NCBI RefSeq assembly: GCF_900182985.1
Contig: NZ_FXUY01000001.1
Location: 2,604,001 to 2,668,000 of the forward strand
Reading direction: 5' to 3'
DNA length: 64,000 nt
Origin: Pseudomonas helmanticensis
GTDB taxonomy: Bacteria; Pseudomonadota; Gammaproteobacteria; Pseudomonadales; Pseudomonadaceae
Shown: positions 49,788-59,026 of the stretch, piece by piece
How the letters are laid out: each line of letters opens with the position of its first letter
Position numbering within the stretch: position 1 is the first letter of the stretch
Notes under the pieces: model-generated
The model's input: the letters and a program-made list of their open reading frames with translations, nothing else
Databases searched by the model: none
Told to the model about the DNA's origin: nothing
Position numbers and translations under genes: made by a program

Positions 49788-51290
49788 ATGAATAACAACA
49801 ACAACGACCAAAGCCTTACGCAAATTGAAACCCACGGGGTCGAACAGATCCCGGACCACGAACGCAGCGCAGGCCCGACGGACTTGTTCCGGATGATCTT
49901 CGGCGGTTCGAATACCTTTGCCACCGCCGTGCTCGGCAGTTTCCCGGTGCTGTTCGGTCTGTCTTTTCAGGCCGGCGTCTGGGCGATTGTGTCGGGCGTG
50001 CTGCTCGGCTCGCTGATCCTCGCACCGATGGGCCTGTTCGGCCCGCTCAATGGCACCAACAATGCCGTGTCGTCGGGTGCGCACTTCGGCGTGCACGGGC
50101 GAATCGTCGGTTCGTTCCTGTCGCTGTTGACCGCTATCGCGTTTTTCTCGCTCTCGGTGTGGAGTTCGGGGGATGCGCTGATCGGTGGTGCAAAACGCCT
50201 GATCGGTCTGCCGGAAACCGACCTGACCCTGGGCCTGGCCTACGGTCTGTTCGCGATCCTGGTGCTGACCGTGTGCATCTACGGCTTCCGCTTTTTGCTG
50301 TGGGTGAACAAGATCGCGGTGTGGAGCGCCAGCCTGTTATTCCTGCTGGGCATCTTCGCCTTCGCCGGTCCTTTCGATGTGAACTACGCCGGTACGGTGA
50401 ACCTCGGTCAGCCGGGCTTCTGGGCCGCGTTCATCGGCGCTGCGCTGGTGGCGATGAGCAACCCGATTTCCTTCGGTGCGTTCCTCGGTGACTGGTCACG
50501 CTACATCCCGCGTGACACCTCCAAGCAGCGGATCATGGCAGCGGTGGTGCTGTCGCAGATCGCCACGTTCATCCCGTTCCTGTTCGGCCTGACCACCGCG
50601 ACCATCGTCGCGATCAAGGCGCCGGACTACATCGCGGCGAACAACTATGTCGGCGGTTTGCTGGCGGTGTCGCCGAGCTGGTTCTTCCTGCCGGTGTGCC
50701 TGATTGCGGTGATCGGCGGCATGTCCACCGGCACCACGTCGCTGTATGGCACCGGGCTGGACATGTCCAGCGTGTTCCCGCGTGTTCTCTCGCGAGTGAA
50801 AGCGACGTTGCTGATCGGCGTGCTGTCGATTGCCTTCATCTTCATCGGCCGATTTGCCGCGAACCTGGTGCAGAGCGTGTCGACCTTCGCCGTGCTGATC
50901 ATCACCTGCACCACGCCATGGATGGTGATCATGATCATCGGTCTGCTGGTGCGTCGCGGCTTCTATTGCCCGGATGACCTGCAAGTGTTCACGCGCGGCG
51001 AACAGGGCGGACGCTACTGGTTCAGCCACGGCTGGAACTGGCGCGGTCTGGGTGCGTGGATCCCGAGCGCGGCGGTTGGCTTGTGCTTCGTCAACTTGCC
51101 GGGGCAGTTCGTTGGCCCGCTGGGTGAAATGGCCGGCGGCATCGACATCAGCTTGCCGGTGACCTTGGGCCTGGCTTCGGTGGTGTACCTGACGCTGCTG
51201 AGCCTGTTCCCGGAACCCCGGGAAGTGTTCGGCCCGAAGGATGTGCGCAGCCAAGTCATAGAAAAACCTGAACTGCGTCAGGCCGCCTGA
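49788..51290 (+). CDS. NCS1-family (cytosine/purine-type) permease in the gbu operon
   Basis: 500 residues with twelve membrane helices and the NCS1 features: IFGGSNTFATAVLGSFPVLFGLSF at the first helix and MSNPISFGAFLGDWSRYIPRD in the sixth. It sits where P. aeruginosa has PA1419. The substrate is probably a guanidino compound or related nitrogen source rather than cytosine (inference). An Asn/Asp-rich N-terminus follows the start. Confidence 0.87.
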   Translation: MNNNNNDQSLTQIETHGVEQIPDHERSAGPTDLFRMIFGGSNTFATAVLGSFPVLFGLSFQAGVWAIVSGVLLGSLILAPMGLFGPLNGTNNAVSSGAHFGVHGRIVGSFLSLLTAIAFFSLSVWSSGDALIGGAKRLIGLPETDLTLGLAYGLFAILVLTVCIYGFRFLLWVNKIAVWSASLLFLLGIFAFAGPFDVNYAGTVNLGQPGFWAAFIGAALVAMSNPISFGAFLGDWSRYIPRDTSKQRIMAAVVLSQIATFIPFLFGLTTATIVAIKAPDYIAANNYVGGLLAVSPSWFFLPVCLIAVIGGMSTGTTSLYGTGLDMSSVFPRVLSRVKATLLIGVLSIAFIFIGRFAANLVQSVSTFAVLIITCTTPWMVIMIIGLLVRRGFYCPDDLQVFTRGEQGGRYWFSHGWNWRGLGAWIPSAAVGLCFVNLPGQFVGPLGEMAGGIDISLPVTLGLASVVYLTLLSLFPEPREVFGPKDVRSQVIEKPELRQAA

Positions 51291-51321
51291 TCTGCACAGA
51301 AATTTGAAGGATTGGAGTTTT

Positions 51322-51451
51322 TGTGGCGAGGGAGCTTGCTCCCGCTCGACTGCGCAGCAGTCGCAAATCAGCGGTTGAGTTTCACTGAAGAAACTCGGTT
51401 GCAGGGTTTGGGGCCGCTTCGCAGCCCAGCGGGAGCAAGCTCCCTCGCCAC
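51322..51451. repeat. Composite inverted repeat (TGTGGCGAGGGAGCTTGCTCCCGCT family)
   Basis: Outer arms of 25 bp, about 80 bases apart, between the two transporter genes of the gbu cluster. The inner part (CTGCGCAGCAG, GGCCGCTTCGCAGCCC) forms further small hairpins. Confidence 0.9.
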
Positions 51452-51507
51452 AGAGAGACATTCGATTCAGCGTTCCACATAAAAAAGACAATCGGAGACA
51501 CGCCATC

Positions 51508-52887
51508 ATGGCTTTGGATTTATTCGTCGTCCTCATCTACGCCGCCGGCATGCTTTTGCTCGGCTATTTCGGCATGCGCAAGGCCAAGACCAACGAGGAC
51601 TTTCTCGTTGCCGGTCGTAACCTTGGCCCAAGCCTGTACATGGGCACCATGGCCGCGACCGTACTCGGTGGCGCGTCCACCGTCGGCACCGTGCGCCTGG
51701 GTTACGTGCATGGCATTTCCGGTTTCTGGCTGTGCGCGGCACTCGGTTGCGGCATCGTCGCGCTGAACCTGTTCCTCGCCAAACCGCTGCTGAAACTGAA
51801 GATCTACACCGTTACCCAGGTCCTCGAAAAACGCTACAACCCGATGGCCCGCTCGGCGAGCGCGGCAATCATGCTGGCCTACGCGCTGATGATCGGCGTG
51901 ACCTCGATTCTGGCCATCGGCACCGTGCTGCAAGTGCTGTTCGGCCTGCCGTTCTGGATCTCGGTATTGCTCGGCGGTGGCGTGGTGGTGGTGTACTCGG
52001 CAATCGGCGGCATGTGGTCGCTGACCCTGACCGACATCGTCCAGTTCATCATCAAGACCGTGGGCCTGATGTTCATCCTGTTGCCGATCTGCCTGTACCG
52101 CGTTGGCGGTTGGGACGAACTGGTGCTGAAACTGCCGGCGACTGCCTTCAGCTTCACCACCATCGGCTGGGACACGATCATCACCTACTTCATGATCTAC
52201 TTCTTCGGCATCCTGATCGGTCAGGACATCTGGCAACGGGTGTTCACCGTCAAAACCGCCAAAATCGCGCAGTACGCTGGCAGCATCGCGGGCGTCTACT
52301 GCATCGTCTACGGTCTCGCCTGCGCGCTGATCGGCATGGCCGCTCACGTGCTGATCCCGGATCTGGACAACGTCAACAACGCCTTCGCCGCCATCGTCAA
52401 ACTGTCGCTGCCGGACGGCATCCGTGGTCTGGTGATCGCTGCCGCACTCGCGGCGATGATGTCCACCGCCAGCGCCGGCCTGCTCGCTGCGGCCACCACC
52501 CTGACTGAAGACCTGCTGCCGAAACTGCGTGGCGGCAAACCGTCGAGCCTGCGCATCAACCGCCTGTTCACCCTGCTCACCGGTGTGGTCGTGCTGGGTA
52601 TCGCGCTGGTGGTGAACGATGTGATCAGCGCCCTGACCCTCGCCTACAACCTGTTGGTGGGCGGCATGCTGATCCCGCTGATGGGGGCGATCTTCTGGAA
52701 ACGCGCGACCACGGCCGGCGCCATCGCCAGCATGGGTCTGGGCTTTGCCACGGCGTTGCTGTTCATGTTCAAGGACGGTCTGGATGCGAACACGCCGATC
52801 TACTACAGCCTCGCTGTGGGTCTGGTGAGTTTCGTGGTGGTCAGCCTGATCTCCCCGCGCCCGGCGACAGTGGCGAGTGCGATCTAA
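51508..52887 (+). CDS. Sodium:solute symporter (SSS family)
   Basis: 459 residues, about thirteen membrane helices. SSS motifs: DFLVAGRNLGPSLYMGTMAATVLGGASTVG near the N-terminus and GLVIAAALAAMMSTASAGLLAAATTLTEDL (sodium-site helix). It matches the PA1418 position. It may carry guanidinobutyrate or another carboxylate. A strong terminator follows. Confidence 0.9.
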   Translation: MALDLFVVLIYAAGMLLLGYFGMRKAKTNEDFLVAGRNLGPSLYMGTMAATVLGGASTVGTVRLGYVHGISGFWLCAALGCGIVALNLFLAKPLLKLKIYTVTQVLEKRYNPMARSASAAIMLAYALMIGVTSILAIGTVLQVLFGLPFWISVLLGGGVVVVYSAIGGMWSLTLTDIVQFIIKTVGLMFILLPICLYRVGGWDELVLKLPATAFSFTTIGWDTIITYFMIYFFGILIGQDIWQRVFTVKTAKIAQYAGSIAGVYCIVYGLACALIGMAAHVLIPDLDNVNNAFAAIVKLSLPDGIRGLVIAAALAAMMSTASAGLLAAATTLTEDLLPKLRGGKPSSLRINRLFTLLTGVVVLGIALVVNDVISALTLAYNLLVGGMLIPLMGAIFWKRATTAGAIASMGLGFATALLFMFKDGLDANTPIYYSLAVGLVSFVVVSLISPRPATVASAI

Positions 52888-52918
52888 GCTTTGATGTAAC
52901 GACTTGATGCTTTCTTCG

Positions 52919-52953
52919 ACGGGTGTGGCGTCGGTTGCCACACCCGTTTTTTT
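52919..52953 (+). terminator. Intrinsic terminator after the symporter gene
   Basis: A 10-bp perfect stem (CGGGTGTGGC/GCCACACCCG) with a 7-base loop and seven T residues. Confidence 0.9.
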
Positions 52954-52972
52954 CGTCTGGAGAAAAGTGAAT

Positions 52973-53698
52973 ATGAAGATCGTTTCGCGCGATCAGTGGT
53001 TTGAAGTGCAGAGTTTGGGCGATGGCATTCGGCTGATTCACGAGCCGTATATCCGCCCGTTCTACCGTTGCAACCTCTGGCACATTCAAGGCCGCGACAA
53101 AGACCTTTTGCTGGATAGCGGTTCGGGGCTGGTCAGCCTGCGCGAGCAGTTGCCGTGGATTACCGAACGGCCATTGGTGGCAGTCGCCAGCCATTGCCAC
53201 TTCGACCACATCGCCGGGCATCATGAGTTTGACGAGCGGCTGGTGCATCGCGCCGAAGCGGACATCCTTGCGGCGCCGGATGGCGAGAATGATCTGAGCC
53301 GCGCCTTCGTCGGTGACGACATGTTCGAGGCGCATCCGGATTGCCCGTTGTGCTACGCCGAATACCGGGTCAGAGCCGCGCCCGCGACCGGGTTTGTCGA
53401 GGACGGCGATGTGCTCGATCTGGGCAATCGCACGCTGCAAGTGCTGCACACGCCGGGGCACTCGCCGGGCGGGATCAGCCTGTACGAGGCGGCGACTGCA
53501 ACCCTGTTCAGCGGCGACATCATCTACGACGGGCCGCTGATCGAAGACGCCTACCATTCCAATCTGCAGGATTACGCCACCAGTCTGCGACGTTTGCAGG
53601 CGTTGCCGATCCGCACCGTGCATGGCGGGCATTTCGGCAGTTTTGCCGGAGAGCGTTTGCGCTCGATGATTGACGAATGGTTGCGCGGGCACGCCTGA
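52973..53698 (+). CDS. Metallo-beta-lactamase-fold hydrolase
   Basis: 241 residues with the MBL zinc motif at 74-79 (SHCHFDHIAGHHEF), a second His in HTPGHSPGG, Asp in LFSGDIIYDGP and a final HGGHFGSF. Such enzymes cleave esters, thioesters or lactones; the substrate is not evident. It starts just downstream of the symporter terminator, so it has its own promoter or read-through. The small carrier-like gene follows 43 bases later. Confidence 0.88.
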   Translation: MKIVSRDQWFEVQSLGDGIRLIHEPYIRPFYRCNLWHIQGRDKDLLLDSGSGLVSLREQLPWITERPLVAVASHCHFDHIAGHHEFDERLVHRAEADILAAPDGENDLSRAFVGDDMFEAHPDCPLCYAEYRVRAAPATGFVEDGDVLDLGNRTLQVLHTPGHSPGGISLYEAATATLFSGDIIYDGPLIEDAYHSNLQDYATSLRRLQALPIRTVHGGHFGSFAGERLRSMIDEWLRGHA

Positions 53699-53741
53699 GG
53701 CCTGCTTCACTCAAGCAGAACAACTATCAGAAATATCTGCC

Positions 53742-53990
53742 ATGAGAAGAGCTGCCGTGCGTGCCGCCGTGCACCGGTTCATCCGCCGCCTGCTGGAAAA
53801 CCGCGAATTCAATGACCACACCAGCCTGGTGCAATTGGGTCTGGAGAAAGCCGATATCGAGGATCTGATCTTTCATCTGGAAGATGAATTCGGACTGACG
53901 GCGTTCACCGCCGAGGAAGACCGCATGCTCAAGACCGCGAGGACCGCGAATGACTTGAGCAGGTTCTTGCTTGAGATTGGTCGGCACTGA
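53742..53990 (+). CDS. Acyl-carrier-protein-like small protein lacking the carrier serine
   Basis: 82 residues with the ACP fold pattern: an N-terminal helix (HRFIRRLLENREFND), a loop, then LVQLGLEKADIEDLIFHLED and an acidic helix, ending in a helix like that of carrier proteins (TANDLSRFLLEIG). Where carriers have G-D-S-L with the phosphopantetheine serine, this reads LEKAD, so it cannot be loaded in the usual way. The basic N-terminus is unusual. ATG 53742 has no clear SD; GTG 53757 preceded by GAAGAG is an alternative. Codirectional with the MBL gene. Confidence 0.7.
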   Translation: MRRAAVRAAVHRFIRRLLENREFNDHTSLVQLGLEKADIEDLIFHLEDEFGLTAFTAEEDRMLKTARTANDLSRFLLEIGRH

Positions 53991-53992
53991 AA

Positions 53993-54066
53993 GCAAAAGA
54001 TCGCAACCTGCGGCAGCTCCTACATTGATCCGTGTAGGAGCCGCCGCAGGCTGCGATCTTTTGATC
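53993..54066. repeat. REP-type inverted repeat (GATCGCAGCC family)
   Basis: Arms of about 29 bp between the carrier-like gene and the convergent PA1414-like gene; it may act as their terminator. Confidence 0.88.
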
Positions 54067-54079
54067 TTTTATTTATGCA

Positions 54080-54208
54080 CTACCGCCGACGAGGCTGGCG
54101 CCGACGCTGTTCGTCGTCCGTGCGGATCGGTACAGGTTGCAGAGGCGGTTCGATCAAGCCGAGGGCAACACCCAAATCATGCAGCCAGTTTTGAATTTTC
54201 TCTTTCAT
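54080..54208 (-). CDS. PA1414-like micropeptide (42 aa)
   Basis: MKEKIQNWLHDLGVALGLIE starts an amphipathic helix; the second half is Pro- then Arg-rich (RTDDEQRRRQPRRR). The start at 54208 has AAGGGGG seven bases upstream; an ATG two codons earlier is too close to that site. As I recall it, this strongly resembles PA1414 of P. aeruginosa, whose locus yields the low-oxygen-induced small RNA SicX. The position between gbu-region genes and a LysR gene fits PA1414 synteny. I find no canonical ANR box (TTGAT-N4-ATCAA) upstream, so regulation may differ. Confidence 0.75.
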   Translation of the reverse strand: MKEKIQNWLHDLGVALGLIEPPLQPVPIRTDDEQRRRQPRRR

Positions 54209-54350
54209 CGTCATGCCCCCTTCAGGGTGGTGCTGAGCGGCCGGAATTCTGAGGCCGCTTCGCACTGATAATAGTCCGAAGTCCTACGCAATGCTCGGCC
54301 AAATCCGCAATGATCTGTTACTGAATTGAACAGAGTCCGCTGGCATTGGT

Positions 54351-55244
54351 TCACGCTGTTTCGCGGGTTTCGATCTGAGCCGCAGGATAGACCGCTTGCT
54401 GCACCTCAACCCAGGCGTTCAGGTTGGCGCCGACCATGCCCTTGCGCCACATGAGCCACGTTGTCGCACCCACGAATGGCTCGGCCAACGGATGCACCGC
54501 GACGCTATCGCGCCCCGGCAGACTGGCGAGCATCGACTCCGACATCAGCGCCACGCCACTGCCGGCAATCACGCAGGCGAGCATGCCCTGATACGACTCG
54601 ATCTCCATCGCCCGGCCCATCGACGCGTGGTAATGCGCAAACCACGCTTCCAGGCGCATGCGGTAGGAGCAGCCGCGACGAAAGGTGAACACCGAACGCC
54701 CCTCCACATCCCGGGCACTCGTGACTGGCGGATGATCGATTTCAGTGATCAGCACCAGCCGCTCCTCGCACAACGACACGCCATCGAGGCCGGCCAATTC
54801 CAGCGGGCCATCCACCAGCGCCGCATCCAGCCGCCCGGTGAGCAGACCTTCGAGCAACTCACCGCTCGGCGCCGACTGCACTTGCAGATTCACCGCCGGA
54901 TACGCCTTGTGATAGCGCGCCAGCAACGCCGGCAAATGAATCGCCGCCGTGCTGTACATGGTGCCAAGGACAAAATCCCCCGCCGGCTGTCCCCCCATCA
55001 CTGCCGCACTGGCCTGATCGCGTAATGCAAACAGTTTGCCGGTGTAGTCCAGCAGGACTTTGCCCGCCGGCGATAGCTGCAAGCGCTGACGCTCGCGCAG
55101 GAACAGTTCGACGCCGAGTTGCTCTTCGAGCTGTTTGAGCCGAGTCGACAGATTCGACGGCACCCGGTGCAGGCGTTCGGCGGCGCGGGTAATCGAACCC
55201 TCCTCGGCCACGGCCTGAAAAATCCGCAGTTGGCTGAACTCCAC
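54351..55244 (-). CDS. LysR family transcriptional regulator
   Basis: 297 residues from GTG 55244 (GGAG seven bases upstream; a TTG at 55256 would add four residues). HTH: LRIFQAVAEEGSITRAAERLHRVPSNLSTRLKQLEEQLG. The effector domain is residues 90-290. It is divergent from an MFS gene with 104 bases between, the usual layout for a LysR regulator and its target. Confidence 0.9.
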   Translation of the reverse strand: MEFSQLRIFQAVAEEGSITRAAERLHRVPSNLSTRLKQLEEQLGVELFLRERQRLQLSPAGKVLLDYTGKLFALRDQASAAVMGGQPAGDFVLGTMYSTAAIHLPALLARYHKAYPAVNLQVQSAPSGELLEGLLTGRLDAALVDGPLELAGLDGVSLCEERLVLITEIDHPPVTSARDVEGRSVFTFRRGCSYRMRLEAWFAHYHASMGRAMEIESYQGMLACVIAGSGVALMSESMLASLPGRDSVAVHPLAEPFVGATTWLMWRKGMVGANLNAWVEVQQAVYPAAQIETRETA

Positions 55245-55348
55245 AACTTTCTCCAAAACAGAACAAGTTACTCACTATTATTCAATTTTAAAGAAAGTCA
55301 ATCAGTCCTAGCCTGACGGTCATTACAGCTTTCTACGGAAATCCGACC

Positions 55349-56530
55349 ATGTCACCACTGACGCGCCTGTGCGCCTGCTTCGTCGCCCTGATGATGGCCA
55401 TGGGCATCGGGCGTTTCGCCCTCACCCCGCAAATGCCGCACCTGCTCAGCGAAGGCCAGTTCGACCTGACTGCCGCCGGTCTGATTGCCGCAGCCAACTA
55501 CCTCGGTTACCTGTTGGGCGCGGTGGATGCAATGTTCGCGCATCGCCCGCAGCAAGTGCTGCGTCGGCTGCACGGTGGGCTGTGGTTGTGCGTGCTGCTG
55601 ACGCTGGCATCGTTCTGGGCTGACGGGTTCTGGTCGCACCTGGTGTTGCGCTTCGGCACCGGGGTGGCGAGTGCCTGGGTGTTGGTGATGATCACATCGT
55701 TGAGTCAGCCGCTGGCGGCGGCAGCCGGTCGTCCGAGGCTGGGTGCGCTGGTATTTGCCGGACCGGGTCTGGGGATTTTTCTCACAGGCTTGCTGGCGCT
55801 GGTCTCACATCTGCTGCAGCAGACCTCGGCGACGTTGTGGCTGATTTATGCCGTGGCCGCATTGCTGATGCTGCTCGGGGTGTGGCGAATTCTTCCGCAA
55901 CCGGTCGCCGCCGCATCAGTCGTCGCAGCTCACGTCAGTCCGTCGCATCGCGGTATCGGCCGTCTGGCACTGATCTATGGGCTGTATGGCGTGGGTTACA
56001 TCATCCCGGCGACGTTTCTTTCGCAAATGGCCAATGCGCAGTTTCACGGGCAATGGCAGGCCGACCTGTTCTGGCCGTGCTTTGGTTTGGGTGCGGCGAT
56101 CGGCGTGTTGCTGGTGAGCTTGCGCCGACATGACCCTGAGACCACACGGCACTGGCTGACGGCGACACTATGGCTACAAGCCGCCGGGGTGTTTGCCTGT
56201 CTGCTGGGCAGTGGCCTCGGTCTGGCACTGGGCGTAATTCTTTGCGGCACGCCGTTCCTTGCGTGCATGCAACTGGTGATGCAGCGCTCGCGAGAGCTGG
56301 CGCCGCACGCCACCCAGCGCAATGCCGGCATGCTCACCGCCTGCTTCGCCGTCGGTCAACTCAGCGGCCCCTTACTGGCGGCACTGAGCAGTCATTACAG
56401 CGGCAGTTTGCATCCGGCGTTGGTGATCGCCGGCAGCGGTTTGCTGATTGCCGGCGGCCTGGCGATGCAATCGGTCAGTGCTGGCCGAGCGCTTTGCGCA
56501 AACGCCGACGTACCCACTGCTCGGCGCTGA
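55349..56530 (+). CDS. MFS transporter, YbfB/YjiJ family
   Basis: 393 residues with twelve membrane helices. The YbfB start pattern ACFVALMMAMGIGRFALTPQMPHL, followed by FDLTAAGLIAAANYLGYLLGA, is typical of this family. Substrate unknown. Its last 56 bases overlap the convergent EamA gene, and the divergent LysR gene probably controls it. Confidence 0.9.
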   Translation: MSPLTRLCACFVALMMAMGIGRFALTPQMPHLLSEGQFDLTAAGLIAAANYLGYLLGAVDAMFAHRPQQVLRRLHGGLWLCVLLTLASFWADGFWSHLVLRFGTGVASAWVLVMITSLSQPLAAAAGRPRLGALVFAGPGLGIFLTGLLALVSHLLQQTSATLWLIYAVAALLMLLGVWRILPQPVAAASVVAAHVSPSHRGIGRLALIYGLYGVGYIIPATFLSQMANAQFHGQWQADLFWPCFGLGAAIGVLLVSLRRHDPETTRHWLTATLWLQAAGVFACLLGSGLGLALGVILCGTPFLACMQLVMQRSRELAPHATQRNAGMLTACFAVGQLSGPLLAALSSHYSGSLHPALVIAGSGLLIAGGLAMQSVSAGRALCANADVPTARR

Positions 56531-57407
56531 CAAAGGTGATGCCGAGCAGCACCAGCACTGCGCCAACGACGAAGTTCAGGGTCAGTTGTTCGCCGAGCAG
56601 CAACACGCCGAAAGTGACGCCGAACAACGGCGTCATGAAGGAAAACACCGCCAGGTTGGCCGCCAGATAACGCCGCAGTAGCCAGAACCAGACCAGATAA
56701 CTGAAGAACGATACGACCAGCCCCTGGAACAGCACACTGGCCACGGCCACGGGCGTCAGACTGACGTGGGTAATCTGACCGCTGAACAGTGCGATCAACA
56801 GCAGGCCGACGAAGCCGACGATCAACTGATAGAACAGGGTCAATGTCACCGGCGCTTCCGACAGCCGCGAGGCACGCACCACCACGGTGGTCGCGCCCCA
56901 ACAGGCACCGGCCAATACACCGAAGGCGTCGCCCAGCAGCATGCGCCGGTCGAGGTTGTCCCACGACACGCCGCCGGCGAAAGCTATCGCGATACCGATG
57001 AACGCCAGCAGAATGCCCAGCCATTGCACCGGCCGCAGGCGCTCGCTGGCCAACAGAAAGTGCACCCCCAACGCGGTAAAAATCGGTGCGGTGTAGAGGA
57101 ACACCGACATATGCGCGGCAGTGGTCAGCTGCAGGCCTTCGGCAATGAAGAAGAACTCCAGACCGAACAGCGCACCGGCGAGCAAACCACCGCGCCAAGT
57201 GTTGCCGACCTGATCCCAGCCGCCCTTCCAGCAGATCAACAGCCCGACCAGCAACGCGGAAATCCCCGAACGCGCGGCAGCCTGCATCACGGGTGCAATG
57301 TCCGGCGCGGCCCACTTGATCATCACTTGCTGCACGCCCCAGATCAGGCACAAGCCGATCATCACCTGCAAGGCAAAACGGTCGGCGTTACGCCGATCGA
57401 CACTCAC
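56475..57407 (-). CDS. EamA family (DMT) transporter
   Basis: 310 residues with ten helices; two EamA halves (LIWGVQQVMIKWAAPDIAPVMQA; CWGATTVVVRASRLSEAPVT). GTG 57407 follows GAGGT with spacing 6; an in-frame ATG at 57443 lies in less conserved sequence. Likely an exporter of amino acids or related metabolites. Confidence 0.88.
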   Translation of the reverse strand: MSVDRRNADRFALQVMIGLCLIWGVQQVMIKWAAPDIAPVMQAAARSGISALLVGLLICWKGGWDQVGNTWRGGLLAGALFGLEFFFIAEGLQLTTAAHMSVFLYTAPIFTALGVHFLLASERLRPVQWLGILLAFIGIAIAFAGGVSWDNLDRRMLLGDAFGVLAGACWGATTVVVRASRLSEAPVTLTLFYQLIVGFVGLLLIALFSGQITHVSLTPVAVASVLFQGLVVSFFSYLVWFWLLRRYLAANLAVFSFMTPLFGVTFGVLLLGEQLTLNFVVGAVLVLLGITFVSAEQWVRRRLRKALGQH

Positions 57408-57557
57408 CGCAACACCTCGAACACACACAACATGGCAGGCCATCCAATGGTCAATAACAGTGCGGGGATTATCAATCAGTCAGACGGAAAAAGCCGTCTG
57501 AAAAAGACATTCAGTTCTTCAGTGGCGTCAGGGTTGAATGGCTGTCGGCTGCGCCGC

Positions 57558-57651
57558 CAATCGCTGGCAAGCCAGCTCCCACAGTGAACGGGTTGCTCAC
57601 TGATTGTTTATTCAACACCAAACCCTGTGGGAGCTGGCTTGCCAGCGATGG
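57558..57651. repeat. Inverted repeat (TCGCTGGCAAGCCAGCTCCCACA family)
   Basis: Perfect arms of about 24 bp with a 47-base loop, ending just before the DUF2177 stop codon. Confidence 0.88.
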
Positions 57652-57658
57652 CGTCAGT

Positions 57659-58075
57659 TCAATCGACGCGGGTTAGATCAGCTCCAGCAAACCGCCTCGC
57701 CAACAAAAACCCGACGGTACAGGCCAGCGCAGTGGCAAACGTCCCCCACGCCCAATCCAGCAACGTCACCTGCACTGACCAGCCGCGCAGCGTCGCCCAA
57801 TTGGTCAGGTCGTACGTGCCATACGCCACCAGCCCGAGCAACGCGCCCATCTTCGCCGCCCGCTGCCAACTCAGCGCCGGCAGCACCACAAACACCACGC
57901 AACCGGAAACATACAGGCAATAAAAAACCGCTGCGGGCACCAGCAGCGGTTTTTCCAGCATCAGCGAACCGAGCAGCTCGCGATAGGTCGGCGCCATCAG
58001 CAGGCCGAGCCAGATGCCGTCGAGCAGCAGAAACGTCAGCAGCGTTGCAACATAGGCAATCAGTGCCTTCTTCAT
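57659..58075 (-). CDS. DUF2177 family membrane protein
   Basis: 138 residues with four hydrophobic helices. Family motifs are LLDGIWLGLLMAPTYRELLG and LGLVAYGTYDLTNWATLRGW. Unknown function. REP-type elements stand on both sides. Confidence 0.88.
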   Translation of the reverse strand: MKKALIAYVATLLTFLLLDGIWLGLLMAPTYRELLGSLMLEKPLLVPAAVFYCLYVSGCVVFVVLPALSWQRAAKMGALLGLVAYGTYDLTNWATLRGWSVQVTLLDWAWGTFATALACTVGFLLARRFAGADLTRVD

Positions 58076-58088
58076 AGCAGCTTCCTCA

Positions 58089-58173
58089 TGTAGGAACTGC
58101 CGCAGGCTGCGATCTTTTGATGTTGCTTTTAAAAGACAAGATCAACAGATCGCAGCCTGCGGCAGCTCCTACA
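58089..58173. repeat. REP-type inverted repeat (GATCGCAGCC family)
   Basis: Arms of about 30 bp between the DUF2177 gene and the S1-domain gene. Confidence 0.9.
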
Positions 58174-58189
58174 TCGGGCCAGCGGTGGC

Positions 58190-59026
58190 TCAGGTTAGTT
58201 CAATGCGATCGGCGTGGATGACGATCTTGCCTTCCTTGTACAGCGCACCGATGGCCTTCTTGAAGTTGCCTTTGCTGACGCCGAACAGGCTGCTGATCAG
58301 CGCCGGATCGCTCTTGTCGCTGACCGGCAGGGTGCCGCTGTTGTCACGCAACTTGGCGAGGATCTTCGAGTTCAGGCTGCTGGCCGCTTCCTGGCCAACC
58401 GGTTGCAGGCTCAGGGCAATCTTGCCGTCGGCACGCACTTCCTTGATGTAGCCCTTCTCGCTCATGCCGGCGCGCATGAACTTGAAGATTTCGTTCTTGT
58501 GGATCAAACCCCAGTGCTTGTTGTTGATGATCGCCTTGAAACCCATCTCGGTGGCTTCGGCAACCAGCAGGTCAACTTCCTGGCCCTGGCTGTAGTTGGC
58601 CGGGGTCTTGTCGAGGTAGCGATCCAGCCGCGCGGTGGCGGTAATGCGGCGGGTGTGCTTGTCGAGATAGACGTGCACCACGCAGTATTCGCCGGCGGTC
58701 ATCTGCCGTTTCTCTTCGGAATACGGCAGCAACAGATCCTTCGGCAAACCCCAATCGAGGAACACGCCGATGCTGTTGACTTCAACAACTTTCAGGCTGG
58801 CAAATTCACCGACCTGAACTTTTGGTTTTTCAGTGGTAGCGAGAAGTTTGTCTTCGCTGTCCAGGTAAACAAATACGTTGAGCCAGTCTTCATCTTCGCT
58901 GGGAATATCTTTAGGGATATAACGGTTGGGCAAAAGAATTTCGCCGTCGGCACCGCCGTCCAGATATAAACCGAAGTTAGTGTGTTTAACCACTTGCAAA
59001 CTGTTGTAACGCCCGACTAAAGCCAT
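58190..59026 (-). CDS. S1-domain RNA-binding protein, CvfB/YitL family
   Basis: 278 residues. S1-like domains: residues 1-65 (LVGRYNSLQVVKHTNFGLYL), 66-135 (VGEFASLKVVEVNSIGVFLDWGLPKDLLLP) and 140-215 (MGFKAIINNKHWGLIHKNEIF). A C-terminal winged helix follows (ISSLFGVSKGNFKKAIGALYKEGKI). CvfB proteins bind RNA and affect virulence gene expression in Gram-positives. ATG 59026 has GAGGG eight bases upstream; an ATG at 59041 is possible. Confidence 0.9.
   Translation of the reverse strand: MALVGRYNSLQVVKHTNFGLYLDGGADGEILLPNRYIPKDIPSEDEDWLNVFVYLDSEDKLLATTEKPKVQVGEFASLKVVEVNSIGVFLDWGLPKDLLLPYSEEKRQMTAGEYCVVHVYLDKHTRRITATARLDRYLDKTPANYSQGQEVDLLVAEATEMGFKAIINNKHWGLIHKNEIFKFMRAGMSEKGYIKEVRADGKIALSLQPVGQEAASSLNSKILAKLRDNSGTLPVSDKSDPALISSLFGVSKGNFKKAIGALYKEGKIVIHADRIELT

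Noticed and set aside
54209..54350. ANR box upstream of the PA1414-like gene
   Set aside because: Scanned for TTGAT-N4-ATCAA on both strands; only weak partial matches were seen.
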